Positions 1 through 7,682 of a stretch of 64,000 nt of DNA are shown piece after piece. Origin of the DNA: Streptomyces sp. TRM49041 (GTDB taxonomy: Bacteria > Actinomycetota > Actinomycetes > Streptomycetales > Streptomycetaceae). How positions within the stretch are numbered: the first letter of the stretch is position 1; each line of letters opens with the position of its first letter. Below the pieces are notes generated by a model that ran no database searches, was not told the origin of the DNA, and saw only the letters and a list, made by a program, of their open reading frames with translations. Where the stretch lies: the NCBI RefSeq assembly GCF_008271805.1, contig NZ_VSRY01000144.1, forward strand, positions 40,180 through 104,179, written 5' to 3'. The position numbers and the translations under genes are program-made.

Positions 1-266
1 GTCCGGTACGCGGCGCGGTGTGCCGCCGCGTCGACCTTGGGCGGTACGTGCGGGGCGACGTATTCCTCGTACTGCACGCGTGCCTGCTTGGCCGCCTGGT
101 GTGCGGCCTTGGAGACCTTCGGCGCCATCTTCACGCGCGCGTCGTGCGCGTAGTGCGCTGCCTGCTCCCTGGCCGCGCCGGCGTAGGGTGCCACCGCGTC
201 CGCGGCGTGCAGCACACTCTCCTTCGCCGAACCGGTCGCGGCACGCACGCTGTCCATGCGGGTCAC
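1..266 (-). CDS. DUF5324 family protein (5' part; rest lies outside the window)
   Basis: The reading frame runs from a GTG at 266 to the left edge without a stop, giving the first 88 residues. A purine-rich site (gaggagga) sits about six bases before the GTG; an ATG three codons later is a weaker alternative. The protein is rich in Ala, Lys and His, with helical repeats such as VSKAAHQAAKQARVQYEEY. I recognise it as the DUF5324 protein that lies beside the cyclophilin gene in Streptomyces genomes. Its function is unknown. It is divergent from the cyclophilin gene, with about 195 bases between the starts for both promoters. Confidence 0.8.
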   Translation of the reverse strand, partial: MTRMDSVRAATGSAKESVLHAADAVAPYAGAAREQAAHYAHDARVKMAPKVSKAAHQAAKQARVQYEEYVAPHVPPKVDAAAHRAAYR

Positions 267-460
267 GGGATCCTCCTCCTCGGTGGCGGGTCGGTATTTC
301 ACCTTTCCGACCTTTTGAAAATCATGCGCCCCGATGTCGTGCTCGGCATGCTGTGCTGGCATCCGGGGCAATCGTCCTCATTCATCCCGCCTTTTGTCCC
401 CGGCAAGGGCTTCCGTGGGAGGATCGGTACACGTAAGAGGAGACCTAAGGAAGGCACATC

Positions 461-988
461 GTGGCCGAGCAGCTTTACGCCACCCTGAAGACCAACCACG
501 GCGACATCGAGATCCGGCTTCTGCCGGACCACGCGCCGGTCACGGTCAAGAACTTCGTCGAGCTCGCCAAGGGCGAGCGCGAGTGGACGAACCCGGCGAC
601 GGGTCAGAAGACGAAGGACCCGCTGTACAACGGCACGGTCTTCCACCGGGTGATCAGCGGTTTCATGATCCAGGGCGGTGACCCGCTGGGCAACGGCACG
701 GGTGGCCCGGGCTACGAGTTCAAGGACGAGTTCCACCCGGACCTGGCCTTCAACAAGCCGTACCTGCTGGCCATGGCGAACGCGGGCCCGGGCACGAACG
801 GCTCGCAGTTCTTCATCACCGTCGCGCCGACCGCCTGGCTGACCGGCAAGCACACCATCTTCGGTGAGGTCACCAACGACGCGAGCAAGAAGGTCGTGGA
901 CGCCGTCGCCGCCACGCAGACCAACCCGCGCACGGACCGTCCGGTCAATGACGTGGTCATCGAGTCGGTCGTGATCGAGAGCCGCTGA
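461..988 (+). CDS. ppiA: Peptidyl-prolyl cis-trans isomerase, cyclophilin type
   Basis: This 175-residue protein has no signal peptide and should act in the cytoplasm, catalysing cis-trans isomerisation of prolyl bonds. Cyclophilin signatures are present in order: FHRVISGFMIQGGDP with the catalytic Arg (about residues 67-81), GTGGPGYEF, the substrate pocket NAGPGTNGSQFFIT (about 107-120) and LTGKHTIFGEV. The GTG start is preceded by an aagg/aagg purine tract. The length is normal for short actinobacterial cyclophilins. It is first in a plus-strand run followed by the rhomboid gene 104 bases downstream. Confidence 0.95.
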   Translation: MAEQLYATLKTNHGDIEIRLLPDHAPVTVKNFVELAKGEREWTNPATGQKTKDPLYNGTVFHRVISGFMIQGGDPLGNGTGGPGYEFKDEFHPDLAFNKPYLLAMANAGPGTNGSQFFITVAPTAWLTGKHTIFGEVTNDASKKVVDAVAATQTNPRTDRPVNDVVIESVVIESR

Positions 989-1092
989 CCCCGACGGGAA
1001 CGGCCTCAGGTTCCTCCCGGGAACCTTTGCGCCCCGTCCGTCCGTAAGGATGGGCGGGGCGTTGTTACGCGCACGATGACGAGGGGATCCCC

Positions 1093-1971
1093 ATGGAGCA
1101 GGACCAGGCGCCCAACGGGCTGTCGAGCTGCTACCGCCACCCCGGGGTGGAGACCGGTATCCGCTGCACCCGCTGCGACCGGCCGATCTGCCCCGACTGC
1201 ATGGTCGAGGCATCGGTCGGCTTCCAGTGCCCCGAGTGCGTCCGGAACGGTTCGGGCACGGGCCACGGGCCGAATGTGGCGCGGCCGCGGAACATCGCGG
1301 GCGGCGCTATCACCGCCGGTGATCCGCACCTCGTCACCAAGGTCCTGATCGGGATCAATCTGCTGGTGTTCCTGGCCGCGGCCTTCGTCGGAGGCCTCGT
1401 CGACGAACTGGTGCTCGTCGGCCTCGCCTTCGACCCTGATCTGGTCCGGGTGGTCGGTGTCGCCGACGGCGAGTGGTACCGGCTGGTGACGTCGATGTTC
1501 CTGCACCAGCAGGTGTGGCACATCGGCTTCAACATGATCGGTCTGTGGGTGCTGGGCGGCCCCCTGGAGGCGGCGCTCGGCCGTGTCCGCTATCTGGCGC
1601 TCTATCTGCTCTCGGGGCTCGCGGGCAGCGCCCTCACGTATCTGATCGCCGAGCCGAACCAGGGATCGCTGGGTGCGTCCGGTGCGGTCTTCGGGCTGAT
1701 GGGCGCGACATTCGTACTGGTCCGCCGGCTCAGGTACGACATGCGGCCGGTCATGGGCTTGATCGCGCTGAATGTGATCATCACGGTGGTCTTCCGCGAC
1801 ATCATCGCCTGGCAGGCGCACCTCGGCGGCCTGGTCGCGGGCGCCGTCATCGCGTATGGCATGGTCAGCGGCTCGCGGGAGCGGCGTCCTGTGTTGCAGT
1901 GGGGTGCCTGTGCGCTGATCCTGCTGGTGACCGTCGGCGTGACGGTGATGAGGACGGCCGCGCTCAGCTGA
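1093..1971 (+). CDS. Rhomboid-family intramembrane serine protease with N-terminal zinc ribbon
   Basis: This 292-residue membrane protein opens with a Cys-rich module (CYRHPG, CTRCDRPICPDCM, CPECV, about residues 13-52) that should bind zinc. About six membrane helices follow. The catalytic Ser is in GASGAVFGLMGA (about residues 193-204), and the His of the Ser-His dyad is in QAHLGGLVAG near residue 242. Rhomboids cleave membrane proteins inside the bilayer; the substrate here is unknown. The ATG is preceded by gacgagggg. The zinc-ribbon plus rhomboid architecture beside crgA is a conserved actinobacterial arrangement. Confidence 0.93.
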   Translation: MEQDQAPNGLSSCYRHPGVETGIRCTRCDRPICPDCMVEASVGFQCPECVRNGSGTGHGPNVARPRNIAGGAITAGDPHLVTKVLIGINLLVFLAAAFVGGLVDELVLVGLAFDPDLVRVVGVADGEWYRLVTSMFLHQQVWHIGFNMIGLWVLGGPLEAALGRVRYLALYLLSGLAGSALTYLIAEPNQGSLGASGAVFGLMGATFVLVRRLRYDMRPVMGLIALNVIITVVFRDIIAWQAHLGGLVAGAVIAYGMVSGSRERRPVLQWGACALILLVTVGVTVMRTAALS

Positions 1972-1990
1972 GCAGCAGCTTTCCCCAAAG

Positions 1991-2192
1991 TTGTCCACAG
2001 CCGGTGACCACGCTGCCGCAGCGCGTCGGGAACACCTGTGCCCCTCGTCGCTGACCTGGTTCTTCTAGGTGCGGCGAGGGGCGGGGCGGGAGCGCTTCAG
2101 GGAGTGGACGCAGTCACATCGGCGTCAACACCATGCAAGTTATCCACAGATCGTCTGACCTTTTCCACGGCTGTGCACAACGCTGTGGATAA
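1991..2192. promoter_or_regulatory. Cluster of DnaA boxes in the rhomboid-crgA gap
   Basis: Three perfect 9-mers lie in about 200 bases: TTGTCCACA at 1991-1999, TTATCCACA at 2140-2148, and TTATCCACA on the minus strand at 2184-2192. TTGTGCACA (minus strand, 2172-2180) is a one-mismatch box and tttccacg at 2162 is weaker. TTGTCCACA and TTATCCACA are the Streptomyces and E. coli DnaA box forms. The gap between the convergent rhomboid and crgA genes is otherwise empty. It may titrate DnaA; no replication genes are next to it, so it is not oriC. Confidence 0.75.
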
Positions 2193-2227
2193 CCCAGGGC
2201 GGTGCTTGACGGACCAGGGGTCCGCAG

Positions 2228-2485
2228 CTACTTCCACTGCGTGGAGACGGCGAACCCGGCGGCGATGAAGCCGAAGCCGACGGCGACGTTCCAGTTCCTC
2301 AGGGACTCGACGGGCATGGTGCCGTCGGTGACGAAGAAGACGACGATCCAGGCCAGCCCGATGGCGAACAGTGCCAGCATGACCGGGGCGACCCAGCTCC
2401 GATTGGTCAGCCTGATGGCGGTCGCCTGCTTCGCGGCGGGGGGCGGCGTGTAGTCGGCCTTCTTGCGGATACGTGACTTCGGCAC
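2228..2485 (-). CDS. crgA: Cell division protein CrgA
   Basis: This 85-residue protein has a basic N-terminus (MPKSRIRKKADYTPPP), then two membrane helices (about residues 32-52 and 65-80) split by a short DGTMPVESLRNWN loop. That is the complete CrgA/UPF0233 architecture. In Streptomyces CrgA coordinates growth and sporulation septation by inhibiting FtsZ ring formation; in mycobacteria it bridges divisome proteins. It is divergent from the DUF881 gene and convergent with the rhomboid gene. The ATG is preceded by an aggaga element. Confidence 0.96.
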   Translation of the reverse strand: MPKSRIRKKADYTPPPAAKQATAIRLTNRSWVAPVMLALFAIGLAWIVVFFVTDGTMPVESLRNWNVAVGFGFIAAGFAVSTQWK

Positions 2486-2629
2486 GAGGAACTCTCCTGT
2501 CGATGCGCTGCGTGACCGCGTGGAAACGGTGACTTTGGCTGGTACGGGCTGAGAGCGAGGTGGCCCGCCTCCTCGCCCAGGCGTCCGTTAGCGTAGTGCT
2601 TCGGCGACGCCTAAGGAGATAAGGGTACG

Positions 2630-3397
2630 TTGACCAGTTCCGGCGACTCTCCCATGGAGCCGGCCCGGCGCGGAAAGTGGCGGCCGGTACGGCTGCTCAC
2701 CGCTGCCGTCTTCGCCCTCGCCGGTCTGATCTTCGTCACCAGCTTCAACACCGCCAAGGGCACCAACATCCGCACGGACGACTCCCTGCTGCGCCTCTCG
2801 GACCTGGTGAGGGAGCGCAGCGACAAGAACGCCGAGCTGGAGGAGTCCACGGCGGCGGTACGCGGTGAGGTCGACACCCTCGCCCGCCGCGACGCCGGCT
2901 CCAGCGAGGCCGAGGACGCGCGGCTCGGCACCCTGGAGAAGGCCGCGGGCACCACGGAGGTCGCCGGGGAGGGCCTCACGGTCACCCTCGACGACGCTCC
3001 GCCGAACGCCCGGGCCGCCCCCGGCTACCCCGAGCCGCAGGCGAACGACCTGGTCATCCACCAGCAGGACCTCCAGGCCGTCGTCAACGCCCTCTGGAAG
3101 GGCGGCGCCGAGGGCATCAAGGTCATGGACCAGCGGCTGATCTCCACCAGCGCGGTCCGCTGCGTGGGCAACACGCTGATCCTCCAGGGCCGCGTCTACT
3201 CCCCGCCCTACAAGGTCACCGCCGTCGGCGACACCGACAAGCTGCGCAAGGCACTCACCACCTCCCCGGCGGTCCAGAACTACCAGCTCTATGTGAAGGC
3301 GTACGGCCTCGGCTGGAAGGTCGACGAGCGCGGGGCGATGACTCTGCCGGGCTACTCCGGCACAGTGGACCTCCACTACGCGAAGCCCGTGTCGTAA
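2630..3397 (+). CDS. DUF881 family membrane-anchored protein
   Basis: The start is a TTG at 2630 with aaggagat nine bases upstream. The 255-residue protein has a basic N-terminus and one membrane helix (LLTAAVFALAGLIFVTSF, about residues 22-39). A coiled-coil-like stretch follows (RSDKNAELEESTAAVRGEVDTLARRD), then the DUF881 domain with DLVIHQQDLQAVVNALWKGGAEGIKVMDQRLISTSAVRCVGN. DUF881 proteins sit beside crgA and sortase genes in many actinobacteria, but no reaction is established. The protein should be tethered to the membrane with its main domain outside. Confidence 0.88.
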   Translation: MTSSGDSPMEPARRGKWRPVRLLTAAVFALAGLIFVTSFNTAKGTNIRTDDSLLRLSDLVRERSDKNAELEESTAAVRGEVDTLARRDAGSSEAEDARLGTLEKAAGTTEVAGEGLTVTLDDAPPNARAAPGYPEPQANDLVIHQQDLQAVVNALWKGGAEGIKVMDQRLISTSAVRCVGNTLILQGRVYSPPYKVTAVGDTDKLRKALTTSPAVQNYQLYVKAYGLGWKVDERGAMTLPGYSGTVDLHYAKPVS

Positions 3398-3435
3398 GAG
3401 CAAGAGTCTGTCGGCGAGGCTACGGGAGGGCGCCC

Positions 3436-4203
3436 GTGCGACTGCTCCTCAGGACCCTCAGCGAGCTCTGCATCACCGCGGGCGCCGTGATCGTGCTCTT
3501 CGTGGCGTATGTGACGCTCTGGACCGGCGTCCGGGCCGAGGCGGCGAGCGACGCCGAGAAGGGCGCCCTCGAGCGGCGCTGGGCGGCGTCGCGGGAGGTG
3601 CCCGCGGGGGCCACGCAGGGGTCGCCGTCCACCTCGGCCCCGCCGCCCGGACCGGCAGCCCCGTCCACCACCACGGGGCCGTCTCAGGCGCCTGCCCCGT
3701 CCCCGTCCCCGGCGGCTGCGCCGTACCGGGACGGCGAGCCCTTCGCCGTCATGTACGTGCCCCGCTTCGGCAAGGGCTGGGAGTGGCCCGTCCTGGAGGG
3801 CACCGCGGCCGCCACCCTCAAGAAGGGCCTCGGCCACTACACCGGGACCGCGCCGCCCGGCGGGACCGGGAACTTCTCGGTGGCCGGACATCGTCGTACG
3901 TACGGCGATCCCTTCAAGGACTTCCCGCGGCTGCGCCCCGGCGACGCCGTGATCCTCAACGACGGGACGACCTGGTTCACGTACCGCGTCGAGAGGAGGC
4001 CGTACCGTACGGTGCCCGGCGACATCGCGGTCGTCGACCCCGTACCCGTACCGGAGAAGTCGGGGTTCACAGGGCCGGGGCGGTATCTGACGCTCACCAC
4101 GTGCGATCCCGAGTGGGGCAGCAGCCACCGGCTCGTCGCCTGGGCGCGGCTCGCGGCGACGCGGCCCGTGACGCAGGGCGAGCCGCCGGCTTTCCACAGC
4201 TGA
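3436..4203 (+). CDS. Class E sortase (first of three)
   Basis: This 255-residue protein has an N-terminal membrane helix (about residues 9-28), a Pro/Ser/Thr-rich linker (about 60-95) and a sortase domain. The triad is visible as His in VAGHRRTYGDPF, Cys in YLTLTTCDP and Arg in SSHRLVAWARL. Class E sortases join surface proteins carrying LAxTG-type signals to the peptidoglycan precursor; chaplins are known substrates in Streptomyces. The GTG start has gggaggg five bases upstream and lies 38 bases after the DUF881 gene, so the two are probably cotranscribed. Confidence 0.92.
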   Translation: MRLLLRTLSELCITAGAVIVLFVAYVTLWTGVRAEAASDAEKGALERRWAASREVPAGATQGSPSTSAPPPGPAAPSTTTGPSQAPAPSPSPAAAPYRDGEPFAVMYVPRFGKGWEWPVLEGTAAATLKKGLGHYTGTAPPGGTGNFSVAGHRRTYGDPFKDFPRLRPGDAVILNDGTTWFTYRVERRPYRTVPGDIAVVDPVPVPEKSGFTGPGRYLTLTTCDPEWGSSHRLVAWARLAATRPVTQGEPPAFHS

Positions 4204-4266
4204 CCCACCGGAACGGGATCGCCCCGTACTCTGGTGCGGTATCGAACGGAAGGGACAGCAGACGTC

Positions 4267-4425
4267 ATGTACGGCTGGATCTGGCGGCATCTCCCGGGCA
4301 ACGCATGGGTGCGGGCGCTCCTCTCGCTCGTGCTCGCCCTCGGGGTCGTCTTTCTGCTCTTCCAGTACGTGTTCCCTTGGGCGGAGCCTCTGCTTCCGTT
4401 CAACGATGTGACGGTGGACGGTTAG
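4267..4425 (+). CDS. Small single-helix membrane protein, unknown function
   Basis: The ATG at 4267 follows a purine run (ggaaggga, 4248-4255) and encodes 52 residues. A short amphipathic start (MYGWIWRHLPGNAWVRA) leads into one membrane helix (LLSLVLALGVVFLLFQYVF), then a short tail PWAEPLLPFNDVTVDG. The stop TAG shares its last base with the GTG start of pabA, so translation is probably coupled. The same small gene precedes pabA in other Streptomyces as far as I recall. No biochemical role is known to me. Confidence 0.8.
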   Translation: MYGWIWRHLPGNAWVRALLSLVLALGVVFLLFQYVFPWAEPLLPFNDVTVDG

Positions 4426-5063
4426 TGAGCGCGCGCATCCTCGTCGTCGACAACTACGACAGCTTCGTCTTCAACCTCGTCCAGTACCTCTACCAGCTCG
4501 GTGCCGAGTGCGAGGTGCTCCGCAACGACGAGGTCGAGCTGAGCCACGCCCAGGACGGCTTCGACGGCGTCCTGCTGTCGCCGGGCCCCGGCACGCCCGA
4601 GCAGGCCGGCGTCTGCGTGGACATGGTGCGGCACTGCGCCGCCACGGGCGTCCCGGTCTTCGGTGTCTGCCTCGGTATGCAGTCGATGGCCGTCGCGTAC
4701 GGCGGTGTGGTCGACCGCGCTCCCGAGCTGCTGCACGGCAAGACCTCGCCCGTCCTCCACGAGGGCCGGGGAGTCTTCGCCGGGCTGCCGTCACCCTTCA
4801 CCGCCACCCGGTACCACTCGCTGGCCGCCGAACCGGCCGATCTGCCGGACGTCCTGGAGGTCACGGCACACACCGAGGACGGGATCATCATGGGGCTGCG
4901 CCACCGGGACCACGCCGTCGAGGGCGTGCAGTTCCACCCCGAGTCGGTGCTCACCGAGCATGGACACCTGATGCTCGCCAACTGGCTGGAACAGTGCGGC
5001 GACACCGGGGCCGTCGGCCGCTCTTCGGGCCTGGCGCCGGTGGTGGGCAAGGCCGTCGCGTGA
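4425..5063 (+). CDS. pabA: Glutamine amidotransferase, PabA/TrpG type
   Basis: This 212-residue class I amidotransferase is the glutaminase half of aminodeoxychorismate or anthranilate synthase and passes ammonia to a chorismate-binding partner. Visible motifs are NYDSFVFNLVQY (residues 10-21), LSPGPGTPEQAG, the nucleophile Cys in FGVCLGMQ and the His-Glu pair in VQFHPESVL. No chorismate-binding subunit is encoded nearby, so the choice between folate and tryptophan synthesis rests on family resemblance. It overlaps both neighbours, by one base upstream and four downstream, within a sortase operon. Confidence 0.92.
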   Translation: MSARILVVDNYDSFVFNLVQYLYQLGAECEVLRNDEVELSHAQDGFDGVLLSPGPGTPEQAGVCVDMVRHCAATGVPVFGVCLGMQSMAVAYGGVVDRAPELLHGKTSPVLHEGRGVFAGLPSPFTATRYHSLAAEPADLPDVLEVTAHTEDGIIMGLRHRDHAVEGVQFHPESVLTEHGHLMLANWLEQCGDTGAVGRSSGLAPVVGKAVA

Positions 5064-6313
5064 CCGCCGTGCGCCCGGAGCACGACGCGACGGGGGCGGG
5101 GCGGGAGCAGTCGCCCTGGTTCCGGGCCACGAACCTGCCGCAGCAGCAGCCGTACGAGGCGCCGAGCGAGCCTCCGGTGGCCGACGGGGCACATGGGGCG
5201 TACGAGGCTCCGTACGAGCCGTACGAGCCGTACCAGGAGCCGTACGGGCAGCCGGAACAGCAGGCGGCGTCGCAACAGTCCTACGAGCCGCAGACATACG
5301 AGCCGCAGACACACGACACGTCCTACGCTGCGCAGGAGTCGGCCGCACCCGCACCCGCACCCGACGCCGAGGCACGCGCCGACGCCCTCGCCGACGCCGG
5401 GGTCGACGTCCACGCCGGGGTCGACGACACGATGGCGCTTCCCACGACCGATCCCGCGCCGCGACCAGGGGAGGACCGGCCCACCGGAGGTCGCGCCGAG
5501 CGGCGCCGTGCCGCCAAGGCCCGCGGCCGCCGCCGCGCCCCCGCGTCGCCGCCTCCCGCGTCGCCGCCGACGGCGTCCCCGACCGGCAGGCCCATGTCCC
5601 GGGTCGAGGCGCGGCGTGCCGCCCGTGCCGCCAAGGACAGCTTCGGTGTGATCGCCAGCCGGGTCGTCGGCGAGATGTTCATCACCTTCGGTGTGGTCAT
5701 GCTGCTCTTCGTGACGTACCAGATCTGGTGGACGAATGTGCAGGCCGGTCTGGAGGTCGACCGGGCCAAGGACCGGATAGCGCAGGACTGGGCCATCGGT
5801 GACAAGGCCGAGCAGCCGGGCGCATTCGAGGCGGGGCAGGGCTTCGCGATCCTCCACATCCCCAAGCTGGACGTCGTCGTGCCGGTCGCCGAGGGCATCG
5901 ACAAGGAGAAGGTCCTCGACAAGGGCATGGTCGGCCACTACGCGGAGGGCGCTCTGAAGACGGCCATGCCGTCCGACAAGGAGGGTAACTTCGCGGTCGC
6001 CGGGCACCGCAACACCCACGGTGAGCCGTTCCGCTACATCAACCAGCTGCGGCCCGGCGACCCCATCGTCGTGGAGACCCGGGACGCGTACTACACCTAC
6101 GAGATGGCGAGTATCCTGCCGCAGACCCCGCCCTCGAACGTCTCGGTGCTCAAGCCGGTCCCGGACGGCTCCGGTTTCGAAGGCCCGGGCCGGTACATCA
6201 CGCTGACCACCTGTACCCCGGAATTCACCAGTACCTACCGCATGATCGTGTGGGGGAAGATGGTGGAAGAACAGCCGCGCAGCAAGGGCGTACCGGAAGC
6301 GCTGGCTGGCTGA
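5060..6313 (+). CDS. Class E sortase with long Tyr-Glu-Pro-rich N-terminal tail (second of three)
   Basis: The GTG at 5060 overlaps the pabA stop by four bases and gives 417 residues. The first ~190 residues form a low-complexity cytoplasmic tail with repeated YEP/YEA units (YEAPYEPYEPYQEPY, YEPQTYEPQTHD) and basic, Ala-rich stretches. A membrane helix follows near residues 205-225, then a sortase domain with His in VAGHRNTHGEPF, Cys in YITLTTCTPEF and Arg in STYRMIVWGKM. The domain is normal; the tail is much longer than in the two neighbouring sortases and may mediate a cytoplasmic contact. Confidence 0.9.
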   Translation: MTAVRPEHDATGAGREQSPWFRATNLPQQQPYEAPSEPPVADGAHGAYEAPYEPYEPYQEPYGQPEQQAASQQSYEPQTYEPQTHDTSYAAQESAAPAPAPDAEARADALADAGVDVHAGVDDTMALPTTDPAPRPGEDRPTGGRAERRRAAKARGRRRAPASPPPASPPTASPTGRPMSRVEARRAARAAKDSFGVIASRVVGEMFITFGVVMLLFVTYQIWWTNVQAGLEVDRAKDRIAQDWAIGDKAEQPGAFEAGQGFAILHIPKLDVVVPVAEGIDKEKVLDKGMVGHYAEGALKTAMPSDKEGNFAVAGHRNTHGEPFRYINQLRPGDPIVVETRDAYYTYEMASILPQTPPSNVSVLKPVPDGSGFEGPGRYITLTTCTPEFTSTYRMIVWGKMVEEQPRSKGVPEALAG

Positions 6314-6336
6314 CACCTCAAGACGGGACAGATGTT

Positions 6337-7038
6337 GTGGCACGTGTGCGCAGCCGGATCGCCGGCGCAGTCAGTGTTTTCGGCGAGCTGCTGATCACCG
6401 CAGGCGTGCTGATGGGGCTGTTCGTCGTCTACTCGCTGTGGTGGACGAACGTCCTGGCCGACCGCGAGGCGGGCAAACAGGGCGACGCCGTACGCGACAG
6501 CTGGTCGGTGTCCGACAGCGGCCCCGGCGCCCTCGACACCAAGGGCGGCCTCGGCTTCCTGCACGTCCCGGCGATGGGTGACGGCGAGGTGCTGGTCAAG
6601 AAGGGCACCAGCCCGGACGTCCTCAACCACGGTGTCGCGGGCTACTACACGGACCCGATCAAGTCGGCGCTCCCGCAGGACAAGACGGGCAACTTCACAC
6701 TGGCCGCCCACCGCGACGGGCACGGGGCGAAGTTCCACAACATCCACAAGCTGAAGTCCGGTGACCCGATCGTCTTCGAGACGAAGGACACCTGGTACGT
6801 CTACAAGGTCTACGAGACGCTGCCGAAGACGTCCCGTTTCAACGTGGAGGTCCTGCAGCCGGTGCCCAAGGAGTCCGGCCGTACCAAGCCCGGCCGCTAC
6901 ATCACGCTGACGACCTGCACACCCATCCTGACCTCGGACTTCCGGTACATCGTGTGGGGCGAGCTGGTGCGGACGGAGAAGGTCGACCAGGACCGCACGA
7001 AGCCGGTGGAACTGCGCCAGACGAGTCATTCCGAATGA
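6337..7038 (+). CDS. Class E sortase (third of three)
   Basis: From a GTG at 6337 this protein has 233 residues: a membrane helix (about residues 10-32), then a sortase domain with His in LAAHRDGHGAKF, Cys in YITLTTCTPIL and Arg in SDFRYIVWGEL. An in-frame ATG at 6250 would overlap the previous gene by 64 bases and is less likely. The last codons (TSHSE and stop) lie inside the left copy of an ~80-bp inverted repeat of IS origin that begins at 7020. The extreme C-terminus is therefore probably not ancestral, although the catalytic domain is intact. Confidence 0.9.
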   Translation: MARVRSRIAGAVSVFGELLITAGVLMGLFVVYSLWWTNVLADREAGKQGDAVRDSWSVSDSGPGALDTKGGLGFLHVPAMGDGEVLVKKGTSPDVLNHGVAGYYTDPIKSALPQDKTGNFTLAAHRDGHGAKFHNIHKLKSGDPIVFETKDTWYVYKVYETLPKTSRFNVEVLQPVPKESGRTKPGRYITLTTCTPILTSDFRYIVWGELVRTEKVDQDRTKPVELRQTSHSE

Positions 7039-7097
7039 TCAGTGGTCGTAGGTGATCAGCGATCGTGTGATGGACCGGCCGGTCTTGTGGTTGTGCC
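7020..7097. repeat. Left copy of an imperfect ~80-bp inverted repeat (IS982-type 3' end)
   Basis: Read from gacgagtcattccga onward, this segment matches the reverse complement of 7792-7873 at roughly 85% over about 78 bases, with one short gap. Shared blocks include gacgagtcattccga, cagtggtcgt, gatcgtgtga and ggccggccggtctt. Read on the minus strand it carries the end of a transposase frame, HNHKTGRSITRSLITYDH and stop. The outermost bases overlap the last codons of the upstream sortase gene. Confidence 0.85.
7039..7097 (-). pseudogene. IS982-family transposase, 3'-end fragment (left)
   Basis: On the minus strand, ending with TGA at 7041-7039, the translation reads HNHKTGRSITRSLITYDH. This resembles the conserved C-terminus of actinobacterial IS982-family transposases (IWHN..TG.PVTRSLIAYDH). 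Only this tail is present; the sequence further in belongs to the mepB-like gene. It is a remnant without its own start or catalytic part. Confidence 0.7.
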
Positions 7098-7667
7098 GGC
7101 GCCGTCCTGCGGGTGGTAGAGCTCTTGGGCGCGAGCCAGGTCGACAGGCCCGTCCTGGTGCAGGTGCAGGAAGAAGTCCAGCTGCCACGCCTGCGCACTG
7201 CAGGCCTGGCGGTTGGTGGTGGTCACCCAGGGCGGGTAGACGCGGAAGGCTCGTTTCCCACCGGAACCGTTCGCCGATACGACACCGTGTCGGCGGAGCG
7301 CGTCCACGGGAAAGACGAACTGGCCGAAGTGGTGATGGTCGCGGGTGCTGATGACGAAGAGGTCGACGGGGTCCGTGGCGTCGAAGGGCTGGATGGGCCC
7401 GGCCGGGGACCTCTTCCAGACGGTGACGAACTGGCCGACCTTGGTGGGGGTCGTCTTGGCTGCGCGGAACCGGATGGAGAGGCCGTCAAGGGCGAACTCG
7501 TGGGCGGCGTAAGCGGCACCCTCGGCCTCGGGTACCGGCTGCGAGCAGGTGAACCCGCAGGGGTCGTAGACGAGTGCCTTCGCCGCAATGAGATCTCCGT
7601 GGGCCGGGGCGGTGTTCAACCACGGTTTGAGGTGGAGACTGGATGAGTACTCGCGGTTCGTCGTCAT
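7056..7667 (-). CDS. mepB: MepB family protein
   Basis: This 203-residue protein carries the MepB signature in order: FRAAKTTPTKVGQFVTVWKR (about residues 86-105), GPIQPFDATDPVDLFVIS, HFGQFVFPVDALRRHGVVS, GKRAFRVYPPW and QAWQLDFFLHL. MepB was named from the mepRAB multidrug efflux operon of Staphylococcus aureus; its biochemical role is not established. No MepA-type pump is nearby. The last ~14 residues are read through an IS982-derived repeat and are probably not ancestral. The gene sits alone between two inverted IS ends and interrupts an otherwise conserved core neighbourhood, so acquisition by transfer is likely. Confidence 0.88.
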   Translation of the reverse strand: MTTNREYSSSLHLKPWLNTAPAHGDLIAAKALVYDPCGFTCSQPVPEAEGAAYAAHEFALDGLSIRFRAAKTTPTKVGQFVTVWKRSPAGPIQPFDATDPVDLFVISTRDHHHFGQFVFPVDALRRHGVVSANGSGGKRAFRVYPPWVTTTNRQACSAQAWQLDFFLHLHQDGPVDLARAQELYHPQDGAGTTTRPAGPSHDR

Positions 7668-7682
7668 CCGTCCACCCTGTCA

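Noticed and set aside
1991..2192. DnaA boxes read as a chromosomal origin
   Set aside because: Only about five boxes, no dnaA or dnaN gene beside them, and a convergent gene arrangement. A titration or regulatory cluster is more likely than oriC.
7113..7646. Long plus-strand frame opposite mepB
   Set aside because: It is an antisense frame of the high-GC mepB gene. Only the minus-strand frame has family motifs.
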